From JAEUPI01 sp963814435 (GTDB taxonomy: Bacteria > Pseudomonadota > Gammaproteobacteria > Burkholderiales > Burkholderiaceae_C), in assembly GCA_963814435.1 (NCBI GenBank), contig CAWFCV010000003.1, forward strand, positions 1-64,000: a DNA stretch of 64,000 bases, written 5' to 3'. Of this stretch, positions 63,729-64,000 are shown one piece after another (position 1 is the first letter of the stretch; each line of letters opens with the position of its first letter). A program made the position numbers and the translations under genes. The notes under the pieces were generated by a model. The model was not told the origin of the DNA. It saw only the letters and a program-made list of their open reading frames with translations, and made no database searches.

Positions 63729-64000
63729 GCCTCGCTGACGCCAAGCCCAGGGTCAAGCGCGGGCGGATGGAGCCGAGCGACCCGACTGGGGCAAGAACGA
63801 GATCCGCCGCAGCGCGAAACCGCCATGCGGTTACGCCTGCTCGATGCCGCTACGCGGCATGGACAACGGGTCGTTCGCGACGGCCACCGGGTGGCCTCGA
63901 TCACTGCGCCGCTGAGAACGCAGCACTGGCGCTGGTGCTCCAGCCTCGTCGACGCAGCGAGGCGAGCCCTCCCGCAGGAGACCTGTGCAAGCGCTTTGAG
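63729..64000. other. Window end without a gene seen
   Basis: 272 bp after the CoA-binding gene. No frame has a family likeness or ribosome site; a gene may begin beyond the window. Confidence 0.4.

Overview
The window reads as two unrelated genomes joined together. Bases 1 to about 22,530 carry genes typical of a high-GC actinobacterial lineage. My inference is Thermoleophilia/Solirubrobacterales-like, from the actinobacterial-type glgA and glgC, a SigX5-like ECF sigma factor, an MMPL transporter, PadR, ArsR and TetR regulators, and an HD-GYP/LuxR fusion. From about 22,540 to the end the content is that of a betaproteobacterium of the order Burkholderiales, Rubrivivax/Leptothrix-like: four Bug-family solute receptors, TcuAB, a histone H1-like protein, GspAB and an AmmeMemoRadiSam cluster. 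The join lies inside two genes at once, the 3' end of a PotC-like permease and the 5' end of doxX, so an assembly chimera is the simplest reading.

Part 1 (1-22.5 kb). A set of small regulatory and stress-type genes (0-10 kb) includes an ArsR-YCII fusion, TfoX_N, a sigma factor with a cupin gene, SRPBCC, a methyltransferase with YCII opposite a PadR gene with a clear operator, HD-GYP-LuxR, further cupins and a dimeric-barrel protein. A gene-poor stretch (10.0-10.9 kb) follows, then Nudix, MMPL, a conserved unknown, a cupin and a zinc alcohol dehydrogenase. The glycogen genes glgA and glgC come next. The part ends with a Rieske oxygenase divergent from a TetR regulator across a palindromic operator, and a spermidine/putrescine-type ABC transporter cut by the join.

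Part 2 (22.5-64 kb). After the doxX fragment come a Tim44-like protein, a 1,112-residue adenylate cyclase/ATPase/TPR protein, a methyltransferase and a DUF456 protein. A catabolic cluster at 28.6-36.6 kb encodes an HpaB-family enzyme, an isochorismatase-like hydrolase, a FAS1-like dehydratase, a CaiB/BaiF CoA-transferase, a PcaB-like lyase and a Bug receptor. The dehydratase gene holds four perfectly phased 78-bp tandem repeats, and the 850-bp gap before the lyase is full of hairpins. Next are the histone H1-like protein, MEMO1-AMMECR1 and its radical SAM partner, then tcuAB with three more Bug receptors, a lipoprotein receptor and a metallo-hydrolase. GspB and ExeA, a hybrid kinase, a haem-type sensor domain and an isocitrate dehydrogenase-like enzyme follow. 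The last block (56.8-63.1 kb) is a MacA/MacB-like ABC exporter followed by ApbE and a membrane FMN_bind protein, which points to covalent flavinylation.

Single-base frameshifts are frequent in conserved genes of 2-23.8 kb and 38.7-45 kb (at least 40 in all) and almost absent from 24-38 kb and 45-64 kb. This is best explained by uneven consensus quality. Frameshifted genes are therefore reported as single genes over their full span.
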